NCBI GenBank assembly: GCA_001314705.1
Contig: LJSU01000021.1
Location: 1 to 64,000, forward strand
DNA from: Rhodobacteraceae bacterium HLUCCO07
Lineage (GTDB): Bacteria; Pseudomonadota; Alphaproteobacteria; Rhodobacterales; Rhodobacteraceae
Direction: 5' to 3'
DNA: 64,000 bases
Below are positions 39,621-49,321 of this stretch, piece after piece (positions within the stretch are counted from its first letter, which is position 1; each line of letters begins with the position of its first letter). Position numbers and translations under genes: made by a program. The notes beneath the pieces are model-generated. The model worked only from the letters and a program-made list of their open reading frames with translations, was not told the origin of the DNA and searched no databases.

Positions 39621-40379
39621 TCAAACCTCGGCCACATTGCACAGTTGTATGGCCCCGCTGACGCGCCCGGCCAGGTCGATCAGGTCATGCCCGATGCGGG
39701 CACGGTTGTCCGATCCGAAGCGCCGGATCGGGCCGATGGCCCCGACGCTGAAGATCGCGCCGATATTGCCGATTGAGATCGGTGCCGCCACGCTGGCAAT
39801 GCCGAGGTCGATCTCCTGATCGCAATCGGCAAAGCCCCGCTCGACGATGCGGGCGAAATCGGCGCGGAGCTCCTTTTCGGTGGTCTTGGTGTGTTCTGTA
39901 TAGGCCTTGAGACTGCCGCTGATGATGCAGTCCTGGAACGTCGGTTCGGCAAAGGCTGCGATGGCCTTGGAACACGAACATGCATGCATCGGGCGTACGC
40001 CAAGACCGGGATGGATGAAAGCGCGCGCAGGATCGTCCGGCGTCTCGACATGGATGATCTCGACCTGACTATTGCGGAACCGGGACAGGAACACCGTTTC
40101 GTTGAACCGGACCGCGGCAGCCTTGAGCAGCGGTGCCGCGGCCCGTCGCACGTCCACGTCGGATTTTCCAAGCAGGGCGATCCGGATCAGACGCTCTCCG
40201 ATCATGACACGACCGTCGCCCAAGGGGGACTCGATCAGGCCATGATCCTGAAGTGTCTGGATAAGCCTGTAGCAGGTCGGCTTTGGCAGGCCGGTCGCCT
40301 TTTGGATTTCCGATGCCGAAACGGGGTTCCCGGCCACGGCGACGATCTCCATGATTGTGATCAGGCGTTCGAGATGCAT
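39621..40379 (-). CDS. IclR family transcriptional regulator
   Basis: HTH NPVSASEIQKATGLPKPTCYRLIQTLQDHGLI; IclR effector domain. Confidence 0.9.
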   Translation of the reverse strand: MHLERLITIMEIVAVAGNPVSASEIQKATGLPKPTCYRLIQTLQDHGLIESPLGDGRVMIGERLIRIALLGKSDVDVRRAAAPLLKAAAVRFNETVFLSRFRNSQVEIIHVETPDDPARAFIHPGLGVRPMHACSCSKAIAAFAEPTFQDCIISGSLKAYTEHTKTTEKELRADFARIVERGFADCDQEIDLGIASVAAPISIGNIGAIFSVGAIGPIRRFGSDNRARIGHDLIDLAGRVSGAIQLCNVAEV

Positions 40380-40402
40380 ATTGACCGAATCGCTCCACGC
40401 GA

Positions 40403-40417
40403 TGAGACTTGGTCTCA
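40403..40417. promoter_or_regulatory. Putative IclR operator
   Basis: Perfect inverted repeat TGAGAC-TTG-GTCTCA in the iclR/adh divergent intergenic region. Confidence 0.5.
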
Positions 40418-40470
40418 AATGATGAAACGAAACGCGGGAAACGCAAGAAAATTCGGGAGGTGACGTGAAC

Positions 40471-41598
40471 ATGCGCACACGAGCTGCTGTGGCCCTTGAG
40501 GCCGGAAAACCCCTTGAGATCATGGAAGTGAACCTTGAAGGTCCGAAAGCGGGCGAGGTTCTGGTTGAGATCAAGGCCACCGGCATTTGCCACACCGACG
40601 AATTCACCCGTTCGGGCGCTGACCCGGAGGGGCTGTTTCCGTCGATCCTCGGTCATGAGGGAGCAGGCGTGGTGATGGAGGTGGGCGAAGGGGTTACGAC
40701 GCTCAAGCCAGGGGATCATGTGATCCCGCTCTACACGCCCGAATGCCGCGAATGCTATTCTTGCCGCTCGGGCAAGACCAACCTCTGTACTGCGATTCGC
40801 GGTACGCAAGGGCAGGGATTGATGCCAGATGGTACGACACGGTTCTCGATGCTCGATGGCACGCCGATCTATCACTACATGGGCTGCTCGACCTTTTCCA
40901 ACCACACGGTTCTGCCCGAGATCGCGCTGGCCAAGGTGCGCGAGGACGCACCGTTCGACACGATCTGCTATATCGGTTGCGGAGTGACGACGGGCATTGG
41001 CGCGGTGATCAATACAGCAGGGGTGGAGATCGGGTCCACGGCGGCGGTGTTCGGGCTGGGCGGAATCGGCCTCAATGTGATCCAGGGACTGCGCATGGCC
41101 GGGGCCGACATGATCATCGGGGTGGACCTGAATGATTCCAAGGAAGAGATGGCGCGCAAGTTCGGGATGACACATTTCATCAATCCCGATAAGGTCGATA
41201 ACACGGTGCAGGAAATCGTAAAACTGACCCAGCGTGGCGACGACGCAATTGGTGGCGTGGATTATTCGTTTGACGCCACTGGCAATGTACAGGTGATGCG
41301 TGATGCGCTGGAGTGCAGCCATCGGGGCTGGGGCGTGTCGGTCATAATCGGCGTCGCGCCGGCGGGTGCCGAGATCTCGACGCGACCCTTCCAATTGGTG
41401 ACCGGACGCGTCTGGAAGGGTACGGCATTCGGTGGAGCGAAGGGACGCAGCGATGTTCCCAGATTCGTGGATTGGTACATGAACGGAAAGATCGAGATCG
41501 ATCCGATGATCACACACAAGCTGACACTGGACCAGATCAACAAGGGCTTCGATCTGATGCACGAAGGCAAATCCATCCGGGCAGTGGTGGAGTTCTGA
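40471..41598 (+). CDS. S-(hydroxymethyl)glutathione dehydrogenase / class III alcohol dehydrogenase
   Basis: [65 protein letters not shown]. Confidence 0.94.
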   Translation: MRTRAAVALEAGKPLEIMEVNLEGPKAGEVLVEIKATGICHTDEFTRSGADPEGLFPSILGHEGAGVVMEVGEGVTTLKPGDHVIPLYTPECRECYSCRSGKTNLCTAIRGTQGQGLMPDGTTRFSMLDGTPIYHYMGCSTFSNHTVLPEIALAKVREDAPFDTICYIGCGVTTGIGAVINTAGVEIGSTAAVFGLGGIGLNVIQGLRMAGADMIIGVDLNDSKEEMARKFGMTHFINPDKVDNTVQEIVKLTQRGDDAIGGVDYSFDATGNVQVMRDALECSHRGWGVSVIIGVAPAGAEISTRPFQLVTGRVWKGTAFGGAKGRSDVPRFVDWYMNGKIEIDPMITHKLTLDQINKGFDLMHEGKSIRAVVEF

Positions 41599-41625
41599 AG
41601 TCAATTTCAAGGGCCTGGCGCCTTG

Positions 41626-41652
41626 GCGTCGCGCCCTTATCGGGCGCGACGC
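41626..41652. terminator. 11-bp perfect hairpin downstream of class III ADH
   Basis: GCGTCGCGCCC-TTATC-GGGCGCGACGC. Confidence 0.55.
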
Positions 41653-42083
41653 GCACCCTTCATGGCAACCGGCCGGATCGGGAAGCCGGTGCCGGTAGCG
41701 ATATCGAGGTTAGCGCGCTTCCTGCTCAAGGTTCAGCTTCATGTCGAGCGATAGCTGTTGCAGGACGACCGCTTCCTTGTGCAGGTATGGTCTCGCTCAC
41801 CGTGGTGATCCCGTCCTCGATGGCTTGTCGAAACTCGTCCATGAGCATCGCTAAACGCTGAGCCAGGGCAATTACGTCCGTGTTGACGTTTCCCTGTGAT
41901 ACATGATCGGGGCGCCGGTCACGGCTCGGCGGGATGCCCTTCAGGTCGGGCAGGGCCGCGGTCATATGCCTATTGCGGGCGCGCACTTCCTTCGGGCTCT
42001 TCGGCATTATCTTTTCCGGTTGCCTGTGGTGTCTCGGTTCGAGAGGCTTGCACCCATGCGCCAAGGCGGCATAAATCGCGCCC

Positions 42084-42674
42084 ATGGCCAAGCTTCACTT
42101 CAATTATTCGACCATGAACGCGGGCAAATCGACGGTGCTCTTGCAGGCGGCGCATAACTACCGCGAAAGGGGCATGGAACCTTATTTGCTGACCGCGCGG
42201 CTCGATACGCGCGCAGGGGTGGGACGGATCGCGAGTCGCATAGGAATCGGGGCCGAGGCCGATATATTCGATGCGCAGGACGATCTGTTCGGATCGGTCG
42301 CCACGCGTTTGGCCCAGGGGTCGATCGCCTGTGTTTTCGTGGACGAGGCGCAATTTCTGACCCATGATCAGGTCTGGCAACTGGCGCGCGTGGTCGACGA
42401 TCGGGGCGTGCCGGTGATGTGCTACGGGTTGCGGGTCGATTTTCGTGGCGCGTTGTTTCCTGGCTCGGCCGCGCTTCTGGCGCTCGCGGACGAGATGCGC
42501 GAGGTGCGCACCATCTGCCATTGCGGAAGGAAGGCGACGATGGTGGTGCGCCGAGATGCAAACGGTCGCCCCGTGACGTGTGGCGAACAGGTGCAGATCG
42601 GTGGTAACGAAACCTATGAGAGCCTGTGCAGGCAGCATTGGCGCGAGGCGGTGGGCGACCAGGTGGAAAAATGA
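42084..42674 (+). CDS. tdk: Thymidine kinase
   Basis: MAKLHFNYSTMNAGKSTVLLQAAHNY...CVFVDEAQFL...CHCGRKAT. Confidence 0.95.
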   Translation: MAKLHFNYSTMNAGKSTVLLQAAHNYRERGMEPYLLTARLDTRAGVGRIASRIGIGAEADIFDAQDDLFGSVATRLAQGSIACVFVDEAQFLTHDQVWQLARVVDDRGVPVMCYGLRVDFRGALFPGSAALLALADEMREVRTICHCGRKATMVVRRDANGRPVTCGEQVQIGGNETYESLCRQHWREAVGDQVEK

Positions 42675-42687
42675 TGGGAGGTGAGGG

Positions 42688-43455
42688 ATGGAAATCGAAA
42701 CGATAGGCAGGGCGCTGGCCGAGGCGCGTCGCACGGGGCGAAAGCTGGAAGAATATCCCTGCGTGCGGCCCGACATGGGCGAGGCGCTGGCGATTCAAGG
42801 TGCGATGGCGGCAGCGATGGGGGCGCCGGTGGTGGGCTGGAAGGTCGGGCTGACCTCGCTGCGCGCGCAAGAGATCTGTGGTGTCGATGCGCCGCTGGCT
42901 GGGCCCTTGTTCGAGGGGTGGGTCTGGGACAGCGGGGTCGAGATCGCGCCAGTCGAGGGCGATCTTGGTATCCTTGAGGCGGAGATCGGGCTGAGGATGC
43001 AAGCCGACTTGCCGCCGCGCAAAGCGCCCTATGAGCGGGCCGAGGTGCTGGCGGCGGTGGGCGAGGTGCTGCCGGTCATTGAATGGGTCAACAAGCGCCT
43101 GCCCGGCGGCATCCGCGAGGCGGCCGAATGGCTGGCCGCTGACGGGGTTATCAACCGAGGGTTGATCTGCGGGGCGGGGCATCCGTTCAACCCGGACCGG
43201 GACCTTGCGGGCGAGCGCGTCACGGTACGGCGCGACGATGTTGCAGTGACCGAAGGCGTGGGGGCCAACGCCATGGGCGGGCCCGATGCGGTGATCTCAT
43301 GGCTGGCCAATGACCTCTCTGCGCGCGGCATCGGGCTGCGCCGGGGAGACGTGGTCGCGACAGGGTTGATCTGCGATGTGGTCCACGCCGTGCCGGGAGT
43401 GCGGATCGAGGCGGATTTCATGACCCTCGGGCCGGTTGCCGTTGTGGTGGCGTGA
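42688..43455 (+). CDS. 2-keto-4-pentenoate hydratase-like (FAH superfamily)
   Basis: VVGWKVGLTSLRAQEICGVDAPLAGPLFEGWVWDSG; EAEIGLRM. Confidence 0.85.
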   Translation: MEIETIGRALAEARRTGRKLEEYPCVRPDMGEALAIQGAMAAAMGAPVVGWKVGLTSLRAQEICGVDAPLAGPLFEGWVWDSGVEIAPVEGDLGILEAEIGLRMQADLPPRKAPYERAEVLAAVGEVLPVIEWVNKRLPGGIREAAEWLAADGVINRGLICGAGHPFNPDRDLAGERVTVRRDDVAVTEGVGANAMGGPDAVISWLANDLSARGIGLRRGDVVATGLICDVVHAVPGVRIEADFMTLGPVAVVVA

Positions 43456-43485
43456 TAGACGATCTTTCGCCGAATGATCGCGACG

Positions 43486-44607
43486 TCAGGCGCGCTCGAT
43501 CAACACCGACCCCACCGAATAGCCCGCGCCGAATGAACAGATCAGCCCCTTGTCGCCCTTCCTCATATCATTTGAATACTTCGCAAATGCGATGATCGAA
43601 CCGGCGGATGACGTGTTGGCGTATTCTTGAAGAATGTTGGGTTGTTCCTCGGGCTCGGGCACCCGGCCCAGCACCTTGCGGCCGATGAAATCATTCATCG
43701 CCTTGTTGGCCTGATGCAGCCACATTCGCCTGAGATCGCTCGCCTGCCAGCCTGCGTCTTCGAGGTGGTGCACGATATGGTCCGAGACCATTGGGACCAC
43801 CTCCTTGAACACCTTGCGCCCGTTCTGCATGAACTGCATGTCGCGCCGGTCCTTCATCCCGTCGGGCCGATTGCGTCGCAGGAAGCCGTTGTTGTTGCGG
43901 ATGTTGTTGGAAAACTCGGTCGCGCAGCGGGTGGAATGCACGATCCAGTGCTCCCCCTTGGCTTCCTCGGCGCGTTCCAGAACGGTCGCGGTGCAGACAT
44001 CGCCAAAGATGAAATGGCAGTCGCGGTCGCGCCATTCGAGATGTCCGCTGGTGATCTCGGGATTGACAACCAACGCCTTGCGCACACTGCCCGCGCGGAT
44101 CATGTCGGCGGCGGCCTGAATGCCGAAGGTGGCGGAAGAACAGGCCACGTTCATGTCGAAGGCGAAACCGCCCGCGCCAAGCGCCTTTTGAATCTCCACA
44201 CCGATCGCGGGATAGGCGCGTTCCATGTTCGAGGCGGCACAGATCACGAGGTCGATCTCAATGGCCCGTACCCCCGCCCGCGTCAGCGCCTTTTCGGATG
44301 CGTCCATCGCGATCTCGGTCATCAGGCCCGGCTCTTCGTCGCTGCGTTGGCGGAAATGGGGATACATGCGGTCGGGATCCAGAATGCCCTCTTTTTCGAG
44401 CACATAACGCTGTTCGATCCCACTGGCCTTGAGTATGAACCCGGTCGAGGACATTTCCTTCGCTTCGACCTCCCCGGTGGCGATGGCATCGGCATGGGCG
44501 GCGTTCCACTTCTCGGCATAGGCGTTGAAGCTGGCGACCAGCTCTTCATTGGTGATGACATGTTCGGGTGTGAAAACACCCGTACCGGTGATGGCTGGCT
44601 GATACAT
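43486..44607 (-). CDS. Beta-ketoacyl-ACP synthase III-like (FabH-type thiolase fold)
   Basis: NVACSSATFGIQAAADMIRAG active Cys; WLHQANKAMNDFI; YANTSSAGS. Confidence 0.87.
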   Translation of the reverse strand: MYQPAITGTGVFTPEHVITNEELVASFNAYAEKWNAAHADAIATGEVEAKEMSSTGFILKASGIEQRYVLEKEGILDPDRMYPHFRQRSDEEPGLMTEIAMDASEKALTRAGVRAIEIDLVICAASNMERAYPAIGVEIQKALGAGGFAFDMNVACSSATFGIQAAADMIRAGSVRKALVVNPEITSGHLEWRDRDCHFIFGDVCTATVLERAEEAKGEHWIVHSTRCATEFSNNIRNNNGFLRRNRPDGMKDRRDMQFMQNGRKVFKEVVPMVSDHIVHHLEDAGWQASDLRRMWLHQANKAMNDFIGRKVLGRVPEPEEQPNILQEYANTSSAGSIIAFAKYSNDMRKGDKGLICSFGAGYSVGSVLIERA

Positions 44608-44679
44608 GAGACCTCTTTCTTTGATCGCGCTACGGGGCGCCCCGGTGTGTCGGGGATATCAAGGACGGAACCACCGCCC

Positions 44680-45630
44680 TCAAAGCTTGTTGGGTGGTTC
44701 GCGGCCTTCGAGATGGGCACGCAGGTTCTCGACGGCCATCATCCCCATTGCTTCACGCACATCGAGTGCGGCGGTCCCGAGATGCGGCAAGAGCACCGCG
44801 TTGTCCAGTTGTCGCAAGCGCTCGGGCACGTGTGGCTCATGCTCGTAAACGTCGAGCCCCGCACCGCCGATCCGGCTCTCCTCCAGCGCGGTGATCAGGG
44901 CGTTTTCATCCACGACGTCACCGCGCGAGATATTGATGAAATGCGCATGCGGCTGCATCGACGCGAGAAAACCCGCACCGATCAGGTGATGCGTCTCGCG
45001 TCCGCCCGGCACCGCCACCACCACGATGTCGGCGTGCCGCGCCAGTTCGTGCTGCGCCATCTGCTCGGCGGGGAATTCCATCCGTTTCTCGGACCGGTTG
45101 GTATAGATCACCTTCATCCCGAACCCATAATGACAGCGCCGCGCAATGGCCTGCCCGATCCGGCCCATGCCGACGATGCCTACGGTCTTGCCGGTCACAT
45201 GCATGCCCAGAAGCTGCATCGGGTTCCAGCCCGTCCACCGACCTGCACGCAGCATCCGTTCGCCTTCACCCGCCCGGCGCGCGCTCATCAGGACGAGCGT
45301 CATCGCGATATCGGCGGTGGCGTCGGTGACAGCACCCGGCGTATTCGTCACGGTCACCCCGCGCAGCCGTGCGGATTCCACGTCGATATGGTTATATCCC
45401 ACGCCGAAATTGGCCAGGATGGTTGCACGAGGGGGGCTAACGGCAGCGAAGATCTCCTCCGAAAAGGCATCGCCCAGCGTCGTCAACACCGCGTCATAGT
45501 CAGTAAGCGCCGTGCGCAACTCGTCCGGTGATAGCGGATCGTTTTCGTCGCGCACCGTCACGTCGAAAAGCGCCTTTGCGGCTTCGATGGTCCGATCGGG
45601 ATGGCGCCGGGTAATGAGCAGGCGTTTCAA
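44680..45630 (-). CDS. D-isomer specific 2-hydroxyacid dehydrogenase
   Basis: GKTVGIVGMGRIGQAIARRCHYGFGMKVIY; INISRGDVVDENAL; probable TTG start. Confidence 0.9.
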   Translation of the reverse strand: MKRLLITRRHPDRTIEAAKALFDVTVRDENDPLSPDELRTALTDYDAVLTTLGDAFSEEIFAAVSPPRATILANFGVGYNHIDVESARLRGVTVTNTPGAVTDATADIAMTLVLMSARRAGEGERMLRAGRWTGWNPMQLLGMHVTGKTVGIVGMGRIGQAIARRCHYGFGMKVIYTNRSEKRMEFPAEQMAQHELARHADIVVVAVPGGRETHHLIGAGFLASMQPHAHFINISRGDVVDENALITALEESRIGGAGLDVYEHEPHVPERLRQLDNAVLLPHLGTAALDVREAMGMMAVENLRAHLEGREPPNKL

Positions 45631-45965
45631 TGCATCCGTCCTCCGTTCGGTACGGGCAGGTCCGGTGATAATAGCACGATTCCACCTTGCGTGTCCGACA
45701 GCCCCAGAACGAGGCATTCGGACATGAATTTTCCAATCTGTCGAGGCGGGAAATTCACTACCGCAAGCACTTGTTTTCCGAGCAACGTTTCGGGTGTGTA
45801 ATGTGCGGTGATCTGGGCCGAGGATTTGCGCTCGCCGAGTTCGGGGCCGAAATCGACCCAGAGCTTGATTGCCGGCTTGCGCGCCTCTGGATAGGGTTCG
45901 GCGCGGGTGACGGTGCCCACGCGGATATCTACCTTGAGAAAATCGTCGAACGTGATCTCATTCAT
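45627..45965 (-). CDS. csaA: tRNA-binding domain protein CsaA
   Basis: ITFDDFLKVDIRVGTVTRAEPYPEARKPAIKLWVDFGPELGERKSSAQIT. Confidence 0.93.
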   Translation of the reverse strand: MNEITFDDFLKVDIRVGTVTRAEPYPEARKPAIKLWVDFGPELGERKSSAQITAHYTPETLLGKQVLAVVNFPPRQIGKFMSECLVLGLSDTQGGIVLLSPDLPVPNGGRMH

Positions 45966-46773
45966 TTGCAAGCTCCCGTGATCGGTTGACGGCGGCGGCG
46001 ACGGTCCTTTCGATCAGCGGCGGAAGTCCGGTCGCCTCGTCCATCAATATGTCGAGCCCGGCTTGGGTCGTGCCATTGGGCGACGTGACATTGACGCGCA
46101 ATTGCTCGGGGCTTTCACCCGAGTCCATCGCCAGCGCCCCCGCCCCCGCCACCGTAGTCCGAGCAAGTTCCAGCGCGAGATCGGACGAGAGCCCCTGCGC
46201 TTCGCCGGCCTGGGCCAGGCACTCGATCATGTGAAACACATAGGCCGGGCCGGACCCGGAAACGCCGGTGACCGCGTCCATTTGCGACTCGGATTCGAGC
46301 CTGACCACCTGTCCGACCGCGGACAAAAGGGTTTCGGCCGCGTCCAGATGGTCGGCGCTGGCATGTGCATTGCCGATGATCGCGGTGATACCGCGTCCTA
46401 TGGCAGCGGGCGTGTTGGGCATGGCGCGGATAATCGGGGACTCGGCCCCCAGCACCCGCTCGTAGGTGGCGATCGACGTGCCCGCCGCGACTGACAGGAA
46501 CAGCGTTTCGCCATTCCCCATCGGAAGCAGCACCGGAAGCGCCTCTGCCATCATTTGCGGCTTGACCGCGATCAGCACGATGGCTGGCTCGACGGGAAGG
46601 TCCGTGTTGAGGTGAACCCCTGTGCCGCGCAGCCAATCCGAGGGTGCAGGGTCACGCACATAGACCGATCCGGGCGGCAACCCACCGGCCAGCCAGCCCA
46701 TCAACATGGCAGAGCCCATCTTGCCGCATCCCAGCAAGACCAGCCCGCGCGCCGCGATGTCATCCATAGTCAT
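45958..46773 (-). CDS. proC: Pyrroline-5-carboxylate reductase
   Basis: LVLLGCGKMGSAMLMGWLAGG...VTGVSGSGPAYVFHMIE. Confidence 0.94.
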   Translation of the reverse strand: MTMDDIAARGLVLLGCGKMGSAMLMGWLAGGLPPGSVYVRDPAPSDWLRGTGVHLNTDLPVEPAIVLIAVKPQMMAEALPVLLPMGNGETLFLSVAAGTSIATYERVLGAESPIIRAMPNTPAAIGRGITAIIGNAHASADHLDAAETLLSAVGQVVRLESESQMDAVTGVSGSGPAYVFHMIECLAQAGEAQGLSSDLALELARTTVAGAGALAMDSGESPEQLRVNVTSPNGTTQAGLDILMDEATGLPPLIERTVAAAVNRSRELANE

Positions 46774-46805
46774 GTGATCCCCCTTGGTGGTTGCGGGGGA
46801 CAGTG

Positions 46806-47306
46806 TTACGCGCGCCCGTAAGCCTCGGCAATGGCGACTTGCAGCGCATCCCTGGGGGTGCGGTCGGCCCAGACGACCAGTTGAAACGCCGGGTAATAGC
46901 GTTCGGCGCTCACCACCGCGGCGCGGATCATCGTGTCGATCTGTTCCGCCGATGCGATCTGACCGCCCGCCAGGACGAGGCCGTAACGATAGACCATCAG
47001 TTTCTGGTCTTCCCACCATGTGAACGCGCCCGCCCAGCATTGATCGTTGACCGCGTTCAGCGCAGCCATCAGCGCGTCGTGCTTGCCCTCGGGCGGTTCC
47101 ATCTCGAAGGTGCAGACCATGCGCAGCGTTTCATCATAAGCCGACCAGGCCAGCGTGATGGAATAGGTCCGCCACTGGCCTTCGACGGCCATGGCGATCT
47201 GGTCATCTGCGATACGGTCGAAATCCCAATCGTGATGCGCGGCAAGGGTTTCGACGATGTCGATCGGGTGAAGCTCGTCTTCCAGATACTGCTCGCTCAG
47301 GGCCAT
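46806..47306 (-). CDS. YbjN domain-containing protein
   Basis: MALSEQYLEDELHPIDIVETLAAHHDWDFDRIADDQIAMAVEGQWRTYSITLAWSAYDETLRMVCTFEME. Confidence 0.85.
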   Translation of the reverse strand: MALSEQYLEDELHPIDIVETLAAHHDWDFDRIADDQIAMAVEGQWRTYSITLAWSAYDETLRMVCTFEMEPPEGKHDALMAALNAVNDQCWAGAFTWWEDQKLMVYRYGLVLAGGQIASAEQIDTMIRAAVVSAERYYPAFQLVVWADRTPRDALQVAIAEAYGRA

Positions 47307-47980
47307 GACGCCACCTCTTTGCTGTTTTGGCGCTGGGGCTTGGCAGCGCCCCAAGCGCTAGGTGCCTGCTCTACAAGGTGGGGTCGCTTCCCTACCTTAT
47401 ACGAAATATGGTGAGGGCTGAACTCTCGCCTGTAAAGCAATTTGTTGGGGACAACCTCAATAACTTGTGGATTTTCGCGATTGGGACACAAATCGCCGTC
47501 ATGCCCGCAACCGATATCCCGCGTGAATGTGATAGCGATTTGTCTCGGGGCGGAACGCGACGCTTTGCGCATTCAGCAGTTGCGGCTATGATTGGAGCCC
47601 AGCGTTTTGTCTGGCGGTCGTCGACAGGACCTTTGGCTGGTCCTTGACTGGGTTATGGTGACAGAGTGTCGAAGCCCATGCAGGTTGGGGCATTCTGACG
47701 CCACGTAATGGGCTGGAGGACCAACAAAACCTTGAATCGAAGGGCACAGCTTTCCTTTAATGAGACCTGCCTCAGGGCTCGATGAGAATGCCGCTCTCAG
47801 TCGAAGAAAAGTGGAGGAGAACGACCCGCGCAACTATGAACCGGCCCTGCCCGTTTCGATGAGCTTTCGGTCGTTGCGCATGAGATAGACGGGCCTGTCG
47901 AGGCTGCATCACTGCCAAAAATGCATCCGGCCAGTCGTCGGATGAACCAAAGAGAACCGAACTATGGGAGGAGACCCAAA

Positions 47981-49228
47981 ATGAAATCGCTCAAGAAATT
48001 CGCGCTCGGCATGGCCGTCGCTGGCCTTTCGGCCACGGCTGTCGCTGCCGAGAATGTCAAGATCGCGTTCATCGACCCGCTTTCGGGTGCCTTTGCAGCG
48101 ACGGGCACGAACGGCCTGCATCAATTTCGTTTCGCCGCAGATGAACTGGTGAATGAAAACGGTGGCGTTCTCGATGGCCAGATGTTCGAGATGGTCGCCT
48201 TCGACAACAAGACCAGCCCCAAGGAATCCCTGACCCAGCTTCAAGTCGCGATCGACCAAGGGATTCGCTACGTCGTGCAGGGCAATGGCTCGGGCGTGGC
48301 GCATGCGCTGACCGACGCGATCAACAAGCACAACAGGCGCAACCCCGATGACCAGCTCTTGTTCCTCAACTACTCGGCTGTCGATCCGGCGCTGACCAAT
48401 GAAGAATGCAATTTCTGGCATTTCCGGTTTGACGCCCATGCCGACATCAAGATGGACGTGCTCACCGATACCATTGCCGAGAATGAGGATATCGAGAAGG
48501 TCTATATCATCGGTCAGGACTATTCCTTTGGCAAGGCCGTGGCCTCGGCCGCGGTGCGCATGCTCGCTGAAAAGCGGCCTGATATCGAGATCGTCGGCAA
48601 CGAGTTGCACCCGATCGGTAGCGTGCAGGACTTCACCCCCTATGCTCGCAAGATCGTTTCGAGCGGCGCCGATGCGATGATTACCGGCAACTGGGGGTCC
48701 GACATGCTCGGCATCGGCAAAGCTGCGATCGAGAACGGGTTCAGTGGTCCGGTCTATACATATTACGGTGCGGCCGATGGGATCACTGCAGCCTTTGGAG
48801 AAACCGGTGTGGGATCTCTCAAACTCGTGGCCGAAGGTGGCAACAATCCCCCGTCCAAGCCCGAAGCGCAGGAGTATATCAGGGCCTTCAAGGACAAGTA
48901 TCCCGACGGCAACATCAGCCAGGCGCGCATCACGAACGTGATTCAGATGCTGGCAATGGCGATCGACGAGGCTGGCACCGCGACCGACGTTGTCAAGGTG
49001 GCCGAGGCGCTTGAAGGCATGGAGTTCACCGACAGCCTGTGGAGCGACAACCCCCTCGTCATGCGTGCCGACGATCACCAACTGATCCAGGAGGTGCACA
49101 TCTTAGGGCATGTTCCGGTCGAGGCGCCGTTCGATTTCGACAATTCGGGCTATGGCATGCAATATGAGAACTCGGTTGTGGCCGCCGGTGAAGACCTGCC
49201 GATGTCCTGCGAGATGGATCGTCCGTAA
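47981..49228 (+). CDS. Branched-chain-amino-acid-type ABC transporter substrate-binding protein
   Basis: Signal peptide; VKIAFIDPLSGAFAATGTNGLHQFRFAADELVNENGG. Confidence 0.92.
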   Translation: MKSLKKFALGMAVAGLSATAVAAENVKIAFIDPLSGAFAATGTNGLHQFRFAADELVNENGGVLDGQMFEMVAFDNKTSPKESLTQLQVAIDQGIRYVVQGNGSGVAHALTDAINKHNRRNPDDQLLFLNYSAVDPALTNEECNFWHFRFDAHADIKMDVLTDTIAENEDIEKVYIIGQDYSFGKAVASAAVRMLAEKRPDIEIVGNELHPIGSVQDFTPYARKIVSSGADAMITGNWGSDMLGIGKAAIENGFSGPVYTYYGAADGITAAFGETGVGSLKLVAEGGNNPPSKPEAQEYIRAFKDKYPDGNISQARITNVIQMLAMAIDEAGTATDVVKVAEALEGMEFTDSLWSDNPLVMRADDHQLIQEVHILGHVPVEAPFDFDNSGYGMQYENSVVAAGEDLPMSCEMDRP

Positions 49229-49321
49229 CACGGCGCTGTCTGGTCCGGGCCGCGTTCCTGTGCGCGGCCCGGGCATCATCCAAAACTCCGGGTAAATGAC
49301 CCAGGGCAGGGAGGTCGACGC

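Noticed and set aside
43627-45531. 634-aa plus-strand ORF opposite the KAS III-like and 2-hydroxyacid dehydrogenase genes
   Set aside because: Spans two well-supported minus-strand genes; GC-driven open frame.
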